A stretch of 17,509 nt of DNA from an uncultured Janibacter sp. GTDB taxonomy: Bacteria > Actinomycetota > Actinomycetes > Actinomycetales > Dermatophilaceae. The stretch covers positions 1 through 17,509 of the forward strand of contig CAMICF010000036.1 of the NCBI GenBank assembly GCA_946222495.1, given 5' to 3'. Under the pieces are notes generated by a model. The model was not told the origin of the DNA, ran no database searches, and worked only from the letters and a program-made list of their open reading frames with translations. Shown piece by piece: positions 1 to 6,129 of this stretch; positions within the stretch are counted from its first letter, which is position 1; each line of letters opens with the position of its first letter. A program made the position numbers and the translations under genes.

Positions 1-257
1 GGACCACTGATGGGACCGGGACCGCCGTGAACGGGCTGCGGCTGGCCGTACTGCTGGCCGTAGCCCTGCTGGCCGTACTGCTGCGGGTACTGCTGCTGGC
101 CGTGGCCCGGCTGCGCGTAACCCTGCTGGCCGTACTGGGCATACCCCTGCTGCTGGGGGTACTGCTGGGGCGCCTGCTGGTTCTGGCGTCCGGTGCGGAA
201 GCCCGCGTAGCCGCGCTGCGCGTCCTTCTCGACCCGGTCGAGGATCGGGTTGCTCAT
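1..257 (-). CDS. N-terminal fragment of a Q/Y/G-rich protein, probable Bax inhibitor-1/YccA-family membrane protein (runs off the left edge)
   Basis: The ATG on the minus strand at 257-255 is preceded by GGGAGGA seven bases upstream, and the frame stays open to the window edge for 85 codons. The protein starts MSNPILDRVEKDAQRGYAGF and then becomes low complexity: from about residue 24 to 75 it is built of Gln, Tyr, Gly and Pro in YGQQGY- and QQYPQQ-like units. No membrane segment is visible because the part expected to carry it lies outside the window. The opening residues and their position beside a CBS/MetB operon resemble actinobacterial Bax inhibitor-1/YccA proteins, which carry disordered N-terminal tails before seven membrane helices. 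That identification is from memory of the family and is not proven by the fragment. Another membrane protein with a disordered tail, such as an RDD-family protein, is the main alternative. Confidence 0.55.
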   Translation of the reverse strand, partial: MSNPILDRVEKDAQRGYAGFRTGRQNQQAPQQYPQQQGYAQYGQQGYAQPGHGQQQYPQQYGQQGYGQQYGQPQPVHGGPGPISG

Positions 258-316
258 GGTGGTGGTCCTCCCTGGGACTCTCGCGCGGCCGGTGGCCGCA
301 GTCGGGGTCTGCGTAC

Positions 317-336
317 AGCCTACGGTGCCGGCACCG
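317..336 (-). promoter_or_regulatory. Candidate promoter/operator: 14-bp palindrome abutting a -10-like TAGGCT
   Basis: Positions 323-336 form the perfect palindrome CGGTGCCGGCACCG. On the minus strand it is followed directly by TAGGCT (322-317), which fits the actinobacterial -10 pattern TANNNT, about 60 bases upstream of the ATG at 257. A clear -35 is not seen. The arrangement would place a dimeric regulator in the promoter spacer. Alternatively the palindrome may simply be a hairpin at the end of the metB transcript, which stops at 397. Confidence 0.3.
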
Positions 337-396
337 CGGACCGGCAGGTGCTGTCCACACCACTCCCCGGCATCGGGTCGTGGCGCAGGGCCGGCG

Positions 397-1581
397 TCAG
401 CCCGAGATGCCGTCGATCGCCTGCTCGAGGTCGGCGAGCAGGTCGGCGGAGTCCTCGATGCCCACCGAGAGGCGGACGAGGTCGTCGGGCACCTCGAGCA
501 TCGACCCGGCCGTCGAGGCGTGGGTCATCGCGCCCGGGTGCTCGATGAGCGACTCGATGCCGCCGAGCGACTCGGCCAGGGTGAAGACCTCGGTCCGGGA
601 GCACAGCTGCTCCGCGGCGGCCCGTCCACCGGCCATGCGCACGGACAGCATCCCGCCGAACCGGCTCATCTGCCGTGCGGCCGCCTCGTGCCCGGGGTGC
701 TCGGCGAGCCCCGGGTAGAGCACCGAGGAGATCTCAGGCCGCGCGGAAAGCATGTCGACGACGGCCTCGGCGTTGTCGCAGTGGCGCTCCATCCGGACAC
801 CCAGCGTCTTGATGCCGCGCATCGTGAGGAAGGCGTCGAAGGGGCCGGGGACGCCCCCGGACCCGTTCTGCAGGAAGGCGATCCCGGCATCGAGCTCCTC
901 GTCGTCCGTGACGAGCAGACCGCCGACGACGTCGCTGTGCCCGCCGAGGTACTTCGTGCTCGAGTGCAGCACCACGTCCGCGCCGAGCCACAGGGGCTGC
1001 TGCAGGTACGGACTGGCGAAGGTGTTGTCGACGACGACCTTGGCCTGCGCCGCGTGGGCGACCTCGGCGATGGCGGCGATGTCACCGATGTTCAGCAGCG
1101 GGTTCGTCGGGGTCTCGACCCACACGAGCTTCGTCGTCGGCCGGATCGCCGCCCGGATCGCGTCGACGTCCGTGACCGGGGCCGGCGTGTACTCGATCCC
1201 CCAGTGGGTGAAGACCTTGTCGATGAGGCGGAAGGTGCCGCCGTAGGCATCGTCCGGGATGACGAGGTGGTCCCCGGGACGAAGGGCGGTCCGCAGCATC
1301 GCGTCCGTCGCCGCCATGCCGGAGGCGAAGGCACGGCCGTAGGTGCCCCCTTCGATCGACGCGGCGTTGCCCTCGAGGGCGCGCCGCGTCGGGTTGCCCG
1401 TGCGGGCGTACTCGAAGCCGCCCCGCAGCCCGCCGACGCCGTCCTGGGCGAAGGTCGAGCTCGCGTAGATCGGGACGTTGACCGCACCGGTCAGCGGGTC
1501 CGGCTCGTAGCCGGCGTGGATCGCCCGGGTCGAGAACCCCTGGCTCGCGTGCGCGTCGGCCGCGCTCTTGTGCTCTCCCAT
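397..1581 (-). CDS. metB: Cystathionine gamma-synthase / gamma-lyase (Cys/Met metabolism PLP enzyme)
   Basis: The 394-residue protein is full length for the Cys/Met-metabolism fold-type I PLP family. Visible motifs are YARTGNPTRRALE (about 58-70), ASGMAATDAM (86-95), the aspartate that contacts the PLP ring nitrogen in VVVDNTFASPYLQQPL (182-197), and the Schiff-base lysine in HSSTKYLGGHSDVVGG (K210). The C-terminal half carries SLGGIESLIEHP, typical of the MetB/CGL branch. It makes cystathionine from O-acyl-homoserine and cysteine, or cleaves cystathionine to cysteine. Sequence alone does not separate these activities. Pairing with cystathionine beta-synthase favours reverse transsulfuration (homocysteine to cysteine). 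The upstream CBS stop overlaps a first ATG at 1587, but the ATG at 1581 sits six bases after GAAGGG and is preferred. The enzyme is cytoplasmic and is probably translationally coupled to CBS. Confidence 0.93.
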   Translation of the reverse strand: MGEHKSAADAHASQGFSTRAIHAGYEPDPLTGAVNVPIYASSTFAQDGVGGLRGGFEYARTGNPTRRALEGNAASIEGGTYGRAFASGMAATDAMLRTALRPGDHLVIPDDAYGGTFRLIDKVFTHWGIEYTPAPVTDVDAIRAAIRPTTKLVWVETPTNPLLNIGDIAAIAEVAHAAQAKVVVDNTFASPYLQQPLWLGADVVLHSSTKYLGGHSDVVGGLLVTDDEELDAGIAFLQNGSGGVPGPFDAFLTMRGIKTLGVRMERHCDNAEAVVDMLSARPEISSVLYPGLAEHPGHEAAARQMSRFGGMLSVRMAGGRAAAEQLCSRTEVFTLAESLGGIESLIEHPGAMTHASTAGSMLEVPDDLVRLSVGIEDSADLLADLEQAIDGISG

Positions 1582-1583
1582 GA

Positions 1584-2966
1584 TCATCCCTTCGCTCGGT
1601 GGGACAGGTGGCCCAGCAGGTCGTGCCGGGTGATGACGCCGGCGGGGTTGCCATCCTCGACGACGAGCAGCGCATCGGCCTGCTCGAGCGCCTCGGTCGC
1701 GGCGGAGACCGGCTCGTTGGCGCCGATCTGCGGCAGCTTGGCACCCATGTGTCCGCTCACCGGGTCGGCCAGTGAGGCGTGCCCCTCGAAGACGGCGGTG
1801 AGCAGGTCGCGCTCGTGGACCGCGCCGGCGACCTCGCCGATGACGACCGGGGGCTCGGCCCCGACGACCGGCATCTGCGAGACGCCGTACTCGCGGAGGA
1901 TGTCGATCGCCTCGCGGATCGTCTCGTTGGGGTGGGTGTGCACCAGGTCCGGCAGGGTCCCGCCCTTGCCGCGGAGCACGTCGCCGACGCTGGACTCGCT
2001 CCCTTCCTCGCCGGGGAGGAAGCCGTAGGAGGCCATCCACTCGTCGTCGAAGATCTTGCCGAGGTAGCCGCGGCCGCCGTCGGGCAGGAGGACGACGATC
2101 TTCGCGTCCGGGCCCTCGCGCTCGGCGACCCGGAGCGCCGCGACGACGGCCATCCCGCAGGAGCCACCGACGAGCAGGCCCTCCTCGAGGGCCAGACGGC
2201 GCGTCATGGCGAAGGACTCCGCGTCGGTCACGGCGATGACCTCGTCCGGGACGGAGGGGTCGTAGGCACCCGGCCACATGTCCTCGCCGACGCCCTCGAC
2301 GAGGTACGGCCGGCCGGACCCGCCCGAGTAGACGGACCCCTCGGGGTCGGCGCCGATGACCGTGACCCTGCCCTCGGAGACCTCCTTGAGGTACCGACCC
2401 GTGCCGGTGATCGTCCCGCCGGTGCCGATCCCGGCGACGAGGTGGGTGACCTCGCCCTTCGTCGCCTCCCAGATCTCCGGGCCGGTCGTCTCGTAGTGGC
2501 TCGCCGGACCGTTCTGGTTGAAGTACTGGTTCGGCTTCCACCCGCCCGGCGTCTCCTCCGCGAGGCGGTCGGAGACCGAGTAGTAGCTGTCCGGGTGCTC
2601 CGGCGGCACCGACGTCGGGGTGACGACGACCTCGGCCCCGTAGGCCCGCAGGACGTCGATCTTGTCCTTGCCGACCTTGTCGGGGCAGACGAAGATGCAG
2701 CGGTAGCCCTTGCGCTGGGCGAAGAGGGCCAGACCGACTCCGGTGTTGCCGGAGGTCGGCTCGACGATCGTGCCGCCGGGCTGGAGCTCACCGCTCTCCT
2801 CGGCCGCCTCGATCATCTTCTTCGCGATGCGGTCCTTGATGCTGCCGCCGGGGTTGAGGTACTCGATCTTTGCCGCCACGAGGCCCGATCCGGGCGGGAC
2901 GACGGAGGAGAGCCTGACGAGCGGGGTGTTGCCGATCAGGTCGGAGATGTGGTCAGCGATGTCCAT
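1584..2966 (-). CDS. cbs: Cystathionine beta-synthase with C-terminal CBS-domain pair
   Basis: The 460-residue PLP enzyme of fold type II condenses serine with homocysteine to cystathionine. The PLP lysine is K44 in NPGGSIKDRIAKKM, the substrate/PLP loop is EPTSGNTGVGLA, and the phosphate-binding glycine loop is GIGTGGTITGTGRYLKE. From about residue 335 to the end there are two CBS repeats (HTHPNETIREAIDILREYG and a second ending GVITRHDLLGHL). This matches actinobacterial CBS (about 460 residues) and separates it from plain CysK, which lacks these repeats. The start at MDIADHISDLIGNTPLVRL matches the usual N-terminus of the family. No convincing Shine-Dalgarno is seen, and the frame stays open further upstream without family similarity. 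The gene ends in a 4-nt overlap with an ATG of the metB frame, so the two form an operon for transsulfuration. Confidence 0.95.
   Translation of the reverse strand: MDIADHISDLIGNTPLVRLSSVVPPGSGLVAAKIEYLNPGGSIKDRIAKKMIEAAEESGELQPGGTIVEPTSGNTGVGLALFAQRKGYRCIFVCPDKVGKDKIDVLRAYGAEVVVTPTSVPPEHPDSYYSVSDRLAEETPGGWKPNQYFNQNGPASHYETTGPEIWEATKGEVTHLVAGIGTGGTITGTGRYLKEVSEGRVTVIGADPEGSVYSGGSGRPYLVEGVGEDMWPGAYDPSVPDEVIAVTDAESFAMTRRLALEEGLLVGGSCGMAVVAALRVAEREGPDAKIVVLLPDGGRGYLGKIFDDEWMASYGFLPGEEGSESSVGDVLRGKGGTLPDLVHTHPNETIREAIDILREYGVSQMPVVGAEPPVVIGEVAGAVHERDLLTAVFEGHASLADPVSGHMGAKLPQIGANEPVSAATEALEQADALLVVEDGNPAGVITRHDLLGHLSHRAKG
1588..1593 (-). promoter_or_regulatory. Ribosome binding site deciding the metB start
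   Basis: GAAGGG on the minus strand lies directly against the ATG at 1587-1585 (zero spacing) but six bases before the in-frame ATG at 1581-1579. Normal Shine-Dalgarno spacing therefore selects the second ATG. The site is inside the last codons of the CBS gene. Confidence 0.6.
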
Positions 2967-3055
2967 GTCCGCATCGTGGCACGGATCACCGCGCGCGGTC
3001 ACCGGCCCGTGTGGGCGTCGGCACCGTCGGACGAAGGGGGCACACCTCCCGTCGC

Positions 3056-3074
3056 GCAGGTAAGGGTAGCCTTC
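3056..3074 (+). promoter_or_regulatory. DtxR/IdeR-like iron box upstream of the siderophore-interacting protein gene
   Basis: GCAGGTAAGGGTAGCCTTC matches the well-known 19-bp DtxR/IdeR consensus TTAGGTTAGGCTAACCTAA at 12 of 19 positions by my alignment, including the AGGT and CCT cores. It lies 71 bases upstream of the ATG at 3145 and contains TAGCCT (3067-3072), a plausible -10, so occupancy by an iron-loaded repressor would block transcription. The gene's function in iron acquisition supports the assignment. It could also influence the divergent cbs gene, whose start is 90 bases away. Confidence 0.55.
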
Positions 3075-3084
3075 GTTTACGAAG
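3071..3084. promoter_or_regulatory. Inverted repeat CTTCGT-TT-ACGAAG overlapping the iron box
   Basis: Two exact 6-bp arms flank a TT centre, and the left arm overlaps the last four bases of the iron box. It sits just downstream of the candidate -10, in operator position for the rightward gene and upstream of the leftward cbs gene. The protein that would bind it is unknown. Confidence 0.4.
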
Positions 3085-3144
3085 CAACCATCCGTCGCCC
3101 CGGGAACCGGCGGCGATGGCCCTCCACACGTTCGGAGCAAGTCC

Positions 3145-3975
3145 ATGACGCCTCCCGCCCGGAAGCCGCGCCCCCAGCGGGTCCTCACCGTCGAGTCCCA
3201 CGAGCGCCTCGGCCCCCACCTCGTGCGGCTCGTCCTCACCGGCGACTCCCTCGCCGACTTCGGCGCGGAGGAGTACACCGACGCCTACGTCAAGCTGCTC
3301 TTCGTCGACCCCGCGCTGGGGCTCGAGCCGCCGTACGACCTGGCCGCGCTGCGCGAGAGCGCCCCCGCCCACCAGCAGCCGGTGACGCGCACCTACACCG
3401 TCCGAGCCATCGACCGGGAGGCCCGCCGCCTGACGCTCGACGTCGTCACCCACGGCGACACCGGCTACGCCGGCCCCTGGGCGATGGGCGCGCAGCCCGG
3501 CGACCGGGCAGTCGTCGTGGGCCCGGGTGGCGGCTACTCCCCCGACGCCGAGGTCGGCTGGCACCTGCTCGCCGGTGACCTGTCCGCGGTGCCGGCCGTG
3601 GCCGCGGCACTCGAGGCGCTCCCTTCCGACGCGAAGGGGGTCGCCCTGCTCGAGGTGGAGCTCGAGGAGGACGTCCTCGAGCTCCAGGCACCAGCGGGCG
3701 TCGAGGTGTCCTGGCTCGTCAACCCCGACACCGGCGACGTCGACCACCTCGCCCGCGCCGTCGACGCGGCCGCCTGGCCGGAGGATGTGTCCGAGGGGGC
3801 CGTGCAGGTCTTCGCGCACGGTGAGCGCGAGTCGATCAAGGCGGTCCGGCAGGTCCTCAAGCGCCGCGAGGTGCCCCGCTCCGCCATCTCGATCTCGGGC
3901 TACTGGGCCCGCGGCCGCACCGAGGACGCCTTCCAGGCCGAGAAGCGGACGCCCATCGGGCAGATCCCCGACTGA
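3145..3975 (+). CDS. Siderophore-interacting protein (FAD-dependent ferric-siderophore reductase family)
   Basis: The 276-residue protein is of the ViuB/YqjH-like siderophore-interacting family, which reduces ferric siderophores in the cytoplasm to release iron using FAD and NAD(P)H. The N-terminal FAD barrel shows the flavin motif RTYTVR (about 88-93) followed by a glycine-rich phosphate contact in GDRAVVVGPGGGYSP. The NAD(P)H/C-terminal domain shows LLAGDLSAVPAVAAALE, WLVNPDTG, VFAHGERESIKAVRQVL and the family ending ISGYWARGRTEDAF. Length is normal. The ATG at 3145 follows GGAG about eight bases upstream. The gene stands alone, with no siderophore transporter or biosynthesis gene in the window, and is divergent from cbs. 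The iron box at 3056-3074 suggests induction under iron limitation. Confidence 0.9.
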   Translation: MTPPARKPRPQRVLTVESHERLGPHLVRLVLTGDSLADFGAEEYTDAYVKLLFVDPALGLEPPYDLAALRESAPAHQQPVTRTYTVRAIDREARRLTLDVVTHGDTGYAGPWAMGAQPGDRAVVVGPGGGYSPDAEVGWHLLAGDLSAVPAVAAALEALPSDAKGVALLEVELEEDVLELQAPAGVEVSWLVNPDTGDVDHLARAVDAAAWPEDVSEGAVQVFAHGERESIKAVRQVLKRREVPRSAISISGYWARGRTEDAFQAEKRTPIGQIPD

Positions 3976-3994
3976 CTGCCGTGGCTCCTGCCCG

Positions 3995-4009
3995 AGACGG
4001 TGGACGTCT
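3995..4009 (+). terminator. Weak hairpin after the siderophore-interacting protein gene
   Basis: AGACG and CGTCT form a 5-bp stem with a 5-nt loop, 20 bases after the stop codon at 3975. There is no T-tract. It could be a minor terminator or chance. Confidence 0.2.
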
Positions 4010-4030
4010 GAGCGTGGCAAGGTGGTGCGC

Positions 4031-4501
4031 GTGCCAAGACCACGCCGACGGTGGACCGAGGAAGACCTCGAGACGGCAGTCTTGGCGTCGACCTCCTTGG
4101 CCCAGGTGATCGGTCGTCTGGGTCTGCGAGTCGCGGGCGGCAACTACGCCACGGTCCGTCAGGCCATCGAGCAGGCAGGTCTGGATACCAGCCACTTTCG
4201 CGGCCAAGCCTGGAACAAGGGACGCAAGTCAGGTCCGGTACGACCGCTGGAGGACTACCTGTCGAACAGGTACCCCATCAGTTCCTACCGCCTCAAGGTG
4301 CGACTCACACACGAAGGCATCTTCACCTGGCGGTGCAACCAGTGTGGCGGGACTGCATGGCTCTGCCAGCCCATTCCGCTCGAGCTCGAGCACCGGGACG
4401 GAAATCCCGGCAACAACCTGCTCGATAATCTGGAGCTACTCTGTCCCAACTGCCATGCTCAGACTCCGACGTATCGCAGCCGCAACCGCAAGCGGGCGTA
4501 G
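4031..4501 (+). CDS. Small HNH endonuclease overlapping a tRNA gene
   Basis: The 156-residue protein has an N-terminal basic, helical DNA-binding-like part (RRWTEEDLETAV, then about 22-62 ending LDTSHFRGQAWNKG). Its C-terminal HNH nuclease domain has zinc cysteines C102/C105 (CNQC) and C138/C141 (CPNC), and the catalytic pattern LELEHRDGNPGNN (H121), DNLELLCPNCH (N133, H142). The GTG at 4031 is preferred because AAGGTGG precedes it at 4019-4025. The frame extends further left only in antisense-like sequence of the previous gene. Codon use is unlike the neighbours: 39 of 156 codons end in A or T by my count (CGA, GTA, TCA, ACA, GGA and others), against roughly 4% in the adjacent siderophore gene. 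The stop TAG at 4499-4501 lies inside the tRNA that begins at 4492. Homing or mobile-element nuclease activity is inferred from the family. Confidence 0.85.
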   Translation: MPRPRRRWTEEDLETAVLASTSLAQVIGRLGLRVAGGNYATVRQAIEQAGLDTSHFRGQAWNKGRKSGPVRPLEDYLSNRYPISSYRLKVRLTHEGIFTWRCNQCGGTAWLCQPIPLELEHRDGNPGNNLLDNLELLCPNCHAQTPTYRSRNRKRA

Positions 4502-4571
4502 GCCAACCGGCGAGCCGGGGACCTTAAAAGTCCTGTCGAACGTGTGGGTTCGAATCCCACCGCCCGCACCA
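4492..4571 (+). tRNA. Unusual tRNA with UAA anticodon (Leu-type anticodon, short variable region)
   Basis: The cloverleaf folds by eye. The acceptor stem is GCGGGCG (4492-4498) with CGCCCGC (4561-4567), seven perfect pairs, followed by discriminator A and an encoded CCA. The D-arm is GGC-loop-GCC (4501-4516) with GG in the loop. The anticodon arm is GGGAC-CTTAAAA-GTCCT (4518-4534), giving anticodon UAA after U33. The T-arm is GTGGG-TTCGAAT-CCCAC (4544-4560). The anticodon predicts leucine (UUA codon). The variable region is only nine bases (4535-4543), whereas bacterial tRNA-Leu is class II with a long paired variable arm. Spacing from acceptor to anticodon stem is the canonical 26. It may be a genuine but divergent tRNA-Leu, an element-encoded tRNA, or a chimera made by an insertion. 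Confidence 0.75.
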
Positions 4572-4575
4572 CAGC

Positions 4576-4597
4576 CCGGCCACGGGGGCGAGGCCGG
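4576..4597. terminator. Candidate bidirectional hairpin between the tRNA and ppx/gppA
   Basis: CCGGCC and GGCCGG form a 6-bp stem with a 10-nt loop in the 32-base gap between two convergent genes. No T-tract is present on either side, which is common for GC-rich actinobacterial terminators. Support is structural only. Confidence 0.3.
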
Positions 4598-4603
4598 AGG
4601 GGC

Positions 4604-5596
4604 CTAGCTCGCCACGTCCTCGCCGTCGTCCTCGACGGGACCCGGCGCGGCCACGGACTGCGCGATGCCGTCGAGGATGTCGCGCTCGGACGCGGTGACG
4701 ACGACGTCCGGACCGTTCGCCCCACGGGCCCGCTCGAGGATGTCGAACCAGATGAGGGCACCGGCGCCGATGACGTCGACCCGCCCCGGGTGCATGAAGG
4801 GCTGCGCCGCCCGCTCCGCGCGCGTGCTGAGGATGAGCCGCTCGCAGGCCTCGGTCATCTGGTCGATGGTGACGCGGGCGAGGTGGATCGCGGTCGGGTC
4901 GTAGGACGTGAGGTTCAGCGCCTGGGCGGTCACGGTCGTGACGGACCCGGCGACGCCGACGACCGTCTTGATGCCACCGATCCCGACCTCGGCCTCGGCC
5001 TGGTCGAGGGCCTCGGCGATGTCGTAGCGCGCGGCGTCGATGATCTCGGGCGTCGGCGGGTCGGTGCGGTGGTGCCGCTCGGTGAGCCGGACGCTCCCGA
5101 TGTTCAGGGACGTCCCGGCGACGACCTCGCGGGTGCCGCGGGCCAGCTCCGTCGAGCCACCGCCGATGTCGGCCACGAGGTACGGGCCCTCGAATCCGGC
5201 CTCCGCCAGGCCGGCGGTCGCGCCGGCGAAGCTCAGCGCGGCCTCCTCCTCGCCGGAGACCACCTCGGGCGTGACGTCGAGCTCGCCGAAGGCCTCACGG
5301 ACCCCTTCGACGAAGACCTCGGCGTTGCTCGCGTCGCGCGAGGCCGAGGTGGCGACGAACCGGACGTTGCCGGCAGGCACCTGGTGCTGTCGGCACAGCT
5401 CGGCGTACTCACGGCACATCGCGAGCGTCCGCCGGAGGGCCTCGTCGTCGAGGACCCCGGTCGTGTCGACGCCCTGGCCGAGACGGACGACCTCCATCCG
5501 GCGCACGACGGTGTCGAGGGCACCCGTGCCCTCGTCGTGGTCGGCGATGAGGAGACGGATCGAGTTCGTCCCGCAGTCGATTGCTGCGACTCTCAT
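4604..5596 (-). CDS. ppx: Ppx/GppA-family exopolyphosphatase / guanosine pentaphosphate phosphohydrolase
   Basis: The 330-residue protein has the ASKHA-fold signatures of Ppx/GppA: AAIDCGTNSIRLLIAD (4-19, first phosphate loop), VATSASRDASN (81-91), VSGEEEAALSF (113-123, with the catalytic glutamate) and VADIGGGSTEL (141-151, second phosphate loop). It is the short actinobacterial form, lacking the C-terminal HD-like domain of E. coli Ppx, and corresponds in position to the Ppx2 gene of the mycobacterial eno cluster. It hydrolyses terminal phosphate from polyphosphate and/or pppGpp. The preference cannot be read from sequence. ATG at 5596 follows GAAGGGAG by about six bases and overlaps the DUF501 stop by four bases (ATGA), implying translational coupling. 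It ends the eno operon. Confidence 0.93.
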   Translation of the reverse strand: MRVAAIDCGTNSIRLLIADHDEGTGALDTVVRRMEVVRLGQGVDTTGVLDDEALRRTLAMCREYAELCRQHQVPAGNVRFVATSASRDASNAEVFVEGVREAFGELDVTPEVVSGEEEAALSFAGATAGLAEAGFEGPYLVADIGGGSTELARGTREVVAGTSLNIGSVRLTERHHRTDPPTPEIIDAARYDIAEALDQAEAEVGIGGIKTVVGVAGSVTTVTAQALNLTSYDPTAIHLARVTIDQMTEACERLILSTRAERAAQPFMHPGRVDVIGAGALIWFDILERARGANGPDVVVTASERDILDGIAQSVAAPGPVEDDGEDVAS

Positions 5597-6129
5597 TGGT
5601 CGCTCCCTTCGTCCGTGCTCAGGCACGGGCTGGTGCGCCACCACTCAGGTAGCAGGTCGAGTGCCTCGTCACCGAGGGGGTTGACCCCGGGACCGGCAGC
5701 CAAGGAGTGTGCCACGAGAACATGGAGACACTTCACGCGCGTGGGCATGCCACCCGCGGAGATGCCGTCCACCTCGGGCACGTCGCCGAGCTCCGCACGA
5801 CGCCGCAGGTAGTCCTCGTGGGCCGCGCGGTAGCGCGCCGCGAGGTCCTCGTCCTCGGTGAGCCGCTGCGACATCTCCGCCATGAGCCCGCTGGACTCCA
5901 GCGTCGAGATCGCCCCGGTCAGCCGGGGGCAGGTCGCGTAGAAGGAGGTGGGGAAGGGCGTCCCTCCCGGCAGCCGTGGCGCCGTCCGGACCACCGTCGG
6001 CCCGCCGCAGGGGCAGCGGTGAGCGATGCCGACAGCGCTGCGCGCCGGTCGGCCGAGCTGCTCGTGGATCGTCGTCAGGTCGGCGGGGTCGACCCGGTCC
6101 AGGTCGTTGCCCCGGTCGTCGAGGGTCAT
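5593..6129 (-). CDS. DUF501 domain protein
   Basis: The 178-residue protein is of the DUF501 family, found between ftsB/divIC and ppx in most actinobacteria. Visible conserved parts are the cysteine-containing IAHRCPCGGPTVVRTAPRL (about 35-53), PFPTSFYATCPRL, LESSGLMAEMSQRL and the C-terminal GMPTRVKCLHVLVAHSLA, with conserved cysteine and histidine residues. These could bind a metal, but no biochemical role is established and none is claimed. It starts at ATG 6129 overlapping the ftsB stop by four bases and ends overlapping the ppx start by four bases, so it is made in step with both. Confidence 0.9.
   Translation of the reverse strand: MTLDDRGNDLDRVDPADLTTIHEQLGRPARSAVGIAHRCPCGGPTVVRTAPRLPGGTPFPTSFYATCPRLTGAISTLESSGLMAEMSQRLTEDEDLAARYRAAHEDYLRRRAELGDVPEVDGISAGGMPTRVKCLHVLVAHSLAAGPGVNPLGDEALDLLPEWWRTSPCLSTDEGSDQ

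Noticed and set aside
27..180. Short repeated units resembling a CRISPR or satellite array
   Set aside because: The units are codon-phased (12-15 bases) and encode YGQQ-type repeats. There are no unique spacers.
27..548. Leucine-rich plus-strand frame that looks like a membrane segment
   Set aside because: The Leu repeats are the reverse reading of CAG-CAG Gln codons in the minus-strand protein, which has a good start and Shine-Dalgarno.
1582..1587. metB start at the first ATG (1587), overlapping the cbs stop
   Set aside because: The Shine-Dalgarno would touch the ATG with no spacing. The ATG six bases further in has normal spacing. The difference is only two residues.
250..2028. 592-codon plus-strand open frame opposite metB and the end of cbs
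   Set aside because: It is antisense to two clearly identified enzymes and has no recognisable domain or ribosome binding site.
2986..4143. 385-codon minus-strand frame opposite the siderophore-interacting protein gene
   Set aside because: It is a shadow frame of a gene with clear family motifs, and it also crosses the intergenic promoter region.
3976..4571. Group I intron with HNH homing enzyme in a split tRNA-Leu(UAA) gene
   Set aside because: No 5' tRNA half is found upstream of the HNH gene, and the tRNA at 4492-4571 is contiguous with all arms present, so there is no intron to splice.
4492..4571. tRNA 3' half as an att site of an integrated element
   Set aside because: The acceptor stem is complete on both sides, no integrase gene is in the window, and no second copy of the tRNA 3' end was seen.
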